A DNA stretch of 6,337 nucleotides from Rhizobiaceae bacterium (GTDB taxonomy: Bacteria > Pseudomonadota > Alphaproteobacteria > Rhizobiales > Rhizobiaceae), in contig JAJFMR010000179.1 in NCBI GenBank assembly GCA_020696915.1, positions 1 through 6,337 of the forward strand, given 5' to 3'. Made by a program: the position numbers and the translations under genes. Below, piece by piece: positions 6,282 to 6,337 of the stretch; the first letter of the stretch is position 1; each line of letters starts with the position of its first letter. The notes beneath the pieces are model-generated. The model was given only the letters and a program-made list of their open reading frames with translations, ran no database searches and was not told the DNA's origin.

Positions 6282-6337
6282 TCCTTCCTGGCTGGCGGGC
6301 TCGAGACTCCACCAGGCGAGCCCTGCTACCTGGACCG
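6282..6337 (+). pseudogene. In-frame continuation of the sulfatase after the TAG
   Basis: The 18 codons after the stop, in the same frame, read SFLAGGLETPPGEPCYLD and run off the window. They keep third-position G/C preference (14 of 18). From memory, sulfatases of this branch often read YYSF(Y/L)AG(K/R)L at this point. The context RY-stop-SFLAGGL therefore fits a second Tyr codon (TAC or TAT) changed to TAG by one substitution. No good restart codon with a ribosome-binding site is visible, so this part would not be translated unless the stop is a sequence error or is read through. Confidence 0.6.

Overview
The window reads as GC-rich bacterial DNA carrying one tightly packed plus-strand operon. 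It holds a complete peptide/opine/nickel-type (SBP family 5) ABC importer followed by a sulfatase-superfamily gene. Four things fit an alphaproteobacterium, plausibly of the Rhizobiales (Hyphomicrobiales): strong G/C at third codon positions, frequent GTG/TTG starts, a Tat-exported solute-binding protein, and a fused two-domain ATPase. This placement is inference from style, because the window has no rRNA or marker gene.

Layout. Bases 1-331 carry no convincing gene. They hold a dense set of inverted repeats, a TTGACA -35 box at 259-264, and a strong Shine-Dalgarno sequence just before the first gene. The operon then runs: Tat-exported substrate-binding protein (332-1885, GTG start); inner-membrane permease of DppB type (1887-2837, GTG); second permease of DppC type (2834-3718, TTG); fused ATPase holding DppD-like and DppF-like halves (3715-5796, GTG); and a sulfatase-superfamily enzyme (from 5793, ATG). 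Neighbouring genes are 1 nt apart or overlap by 4 nt, so they are almost certainly co-transcribed and translationally coupled.

How they work together. The binding protein would capture a solute in the periplasm, the two permeases form the channel, and the fused ATPase powers import. The sulfatase has no signal peptide, so it would act on the imported compound in the cytoplasm. The simplest model is import of a sulfate ester (or a related phosphonate or phosphate ester), followed by hydrolysis inside the cell. The substrate cannot be read from the sequence.

Two points stand out. First, the sulfatase frame meets an in-frame TAG at 6279-6281, where a second Tyr would fit, and then continues open with family-like residues to the window edge; this is either a real nonsense mutation or a base-call error. 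Second, the upstream region holds a perfect 8-bp dyad (236-257) directly abutting the -35 box, plus several other inverted repeats that could be operator sites or a structured element. No regulator, mobile element, tRNA, rRNA or CRISPR array was found.
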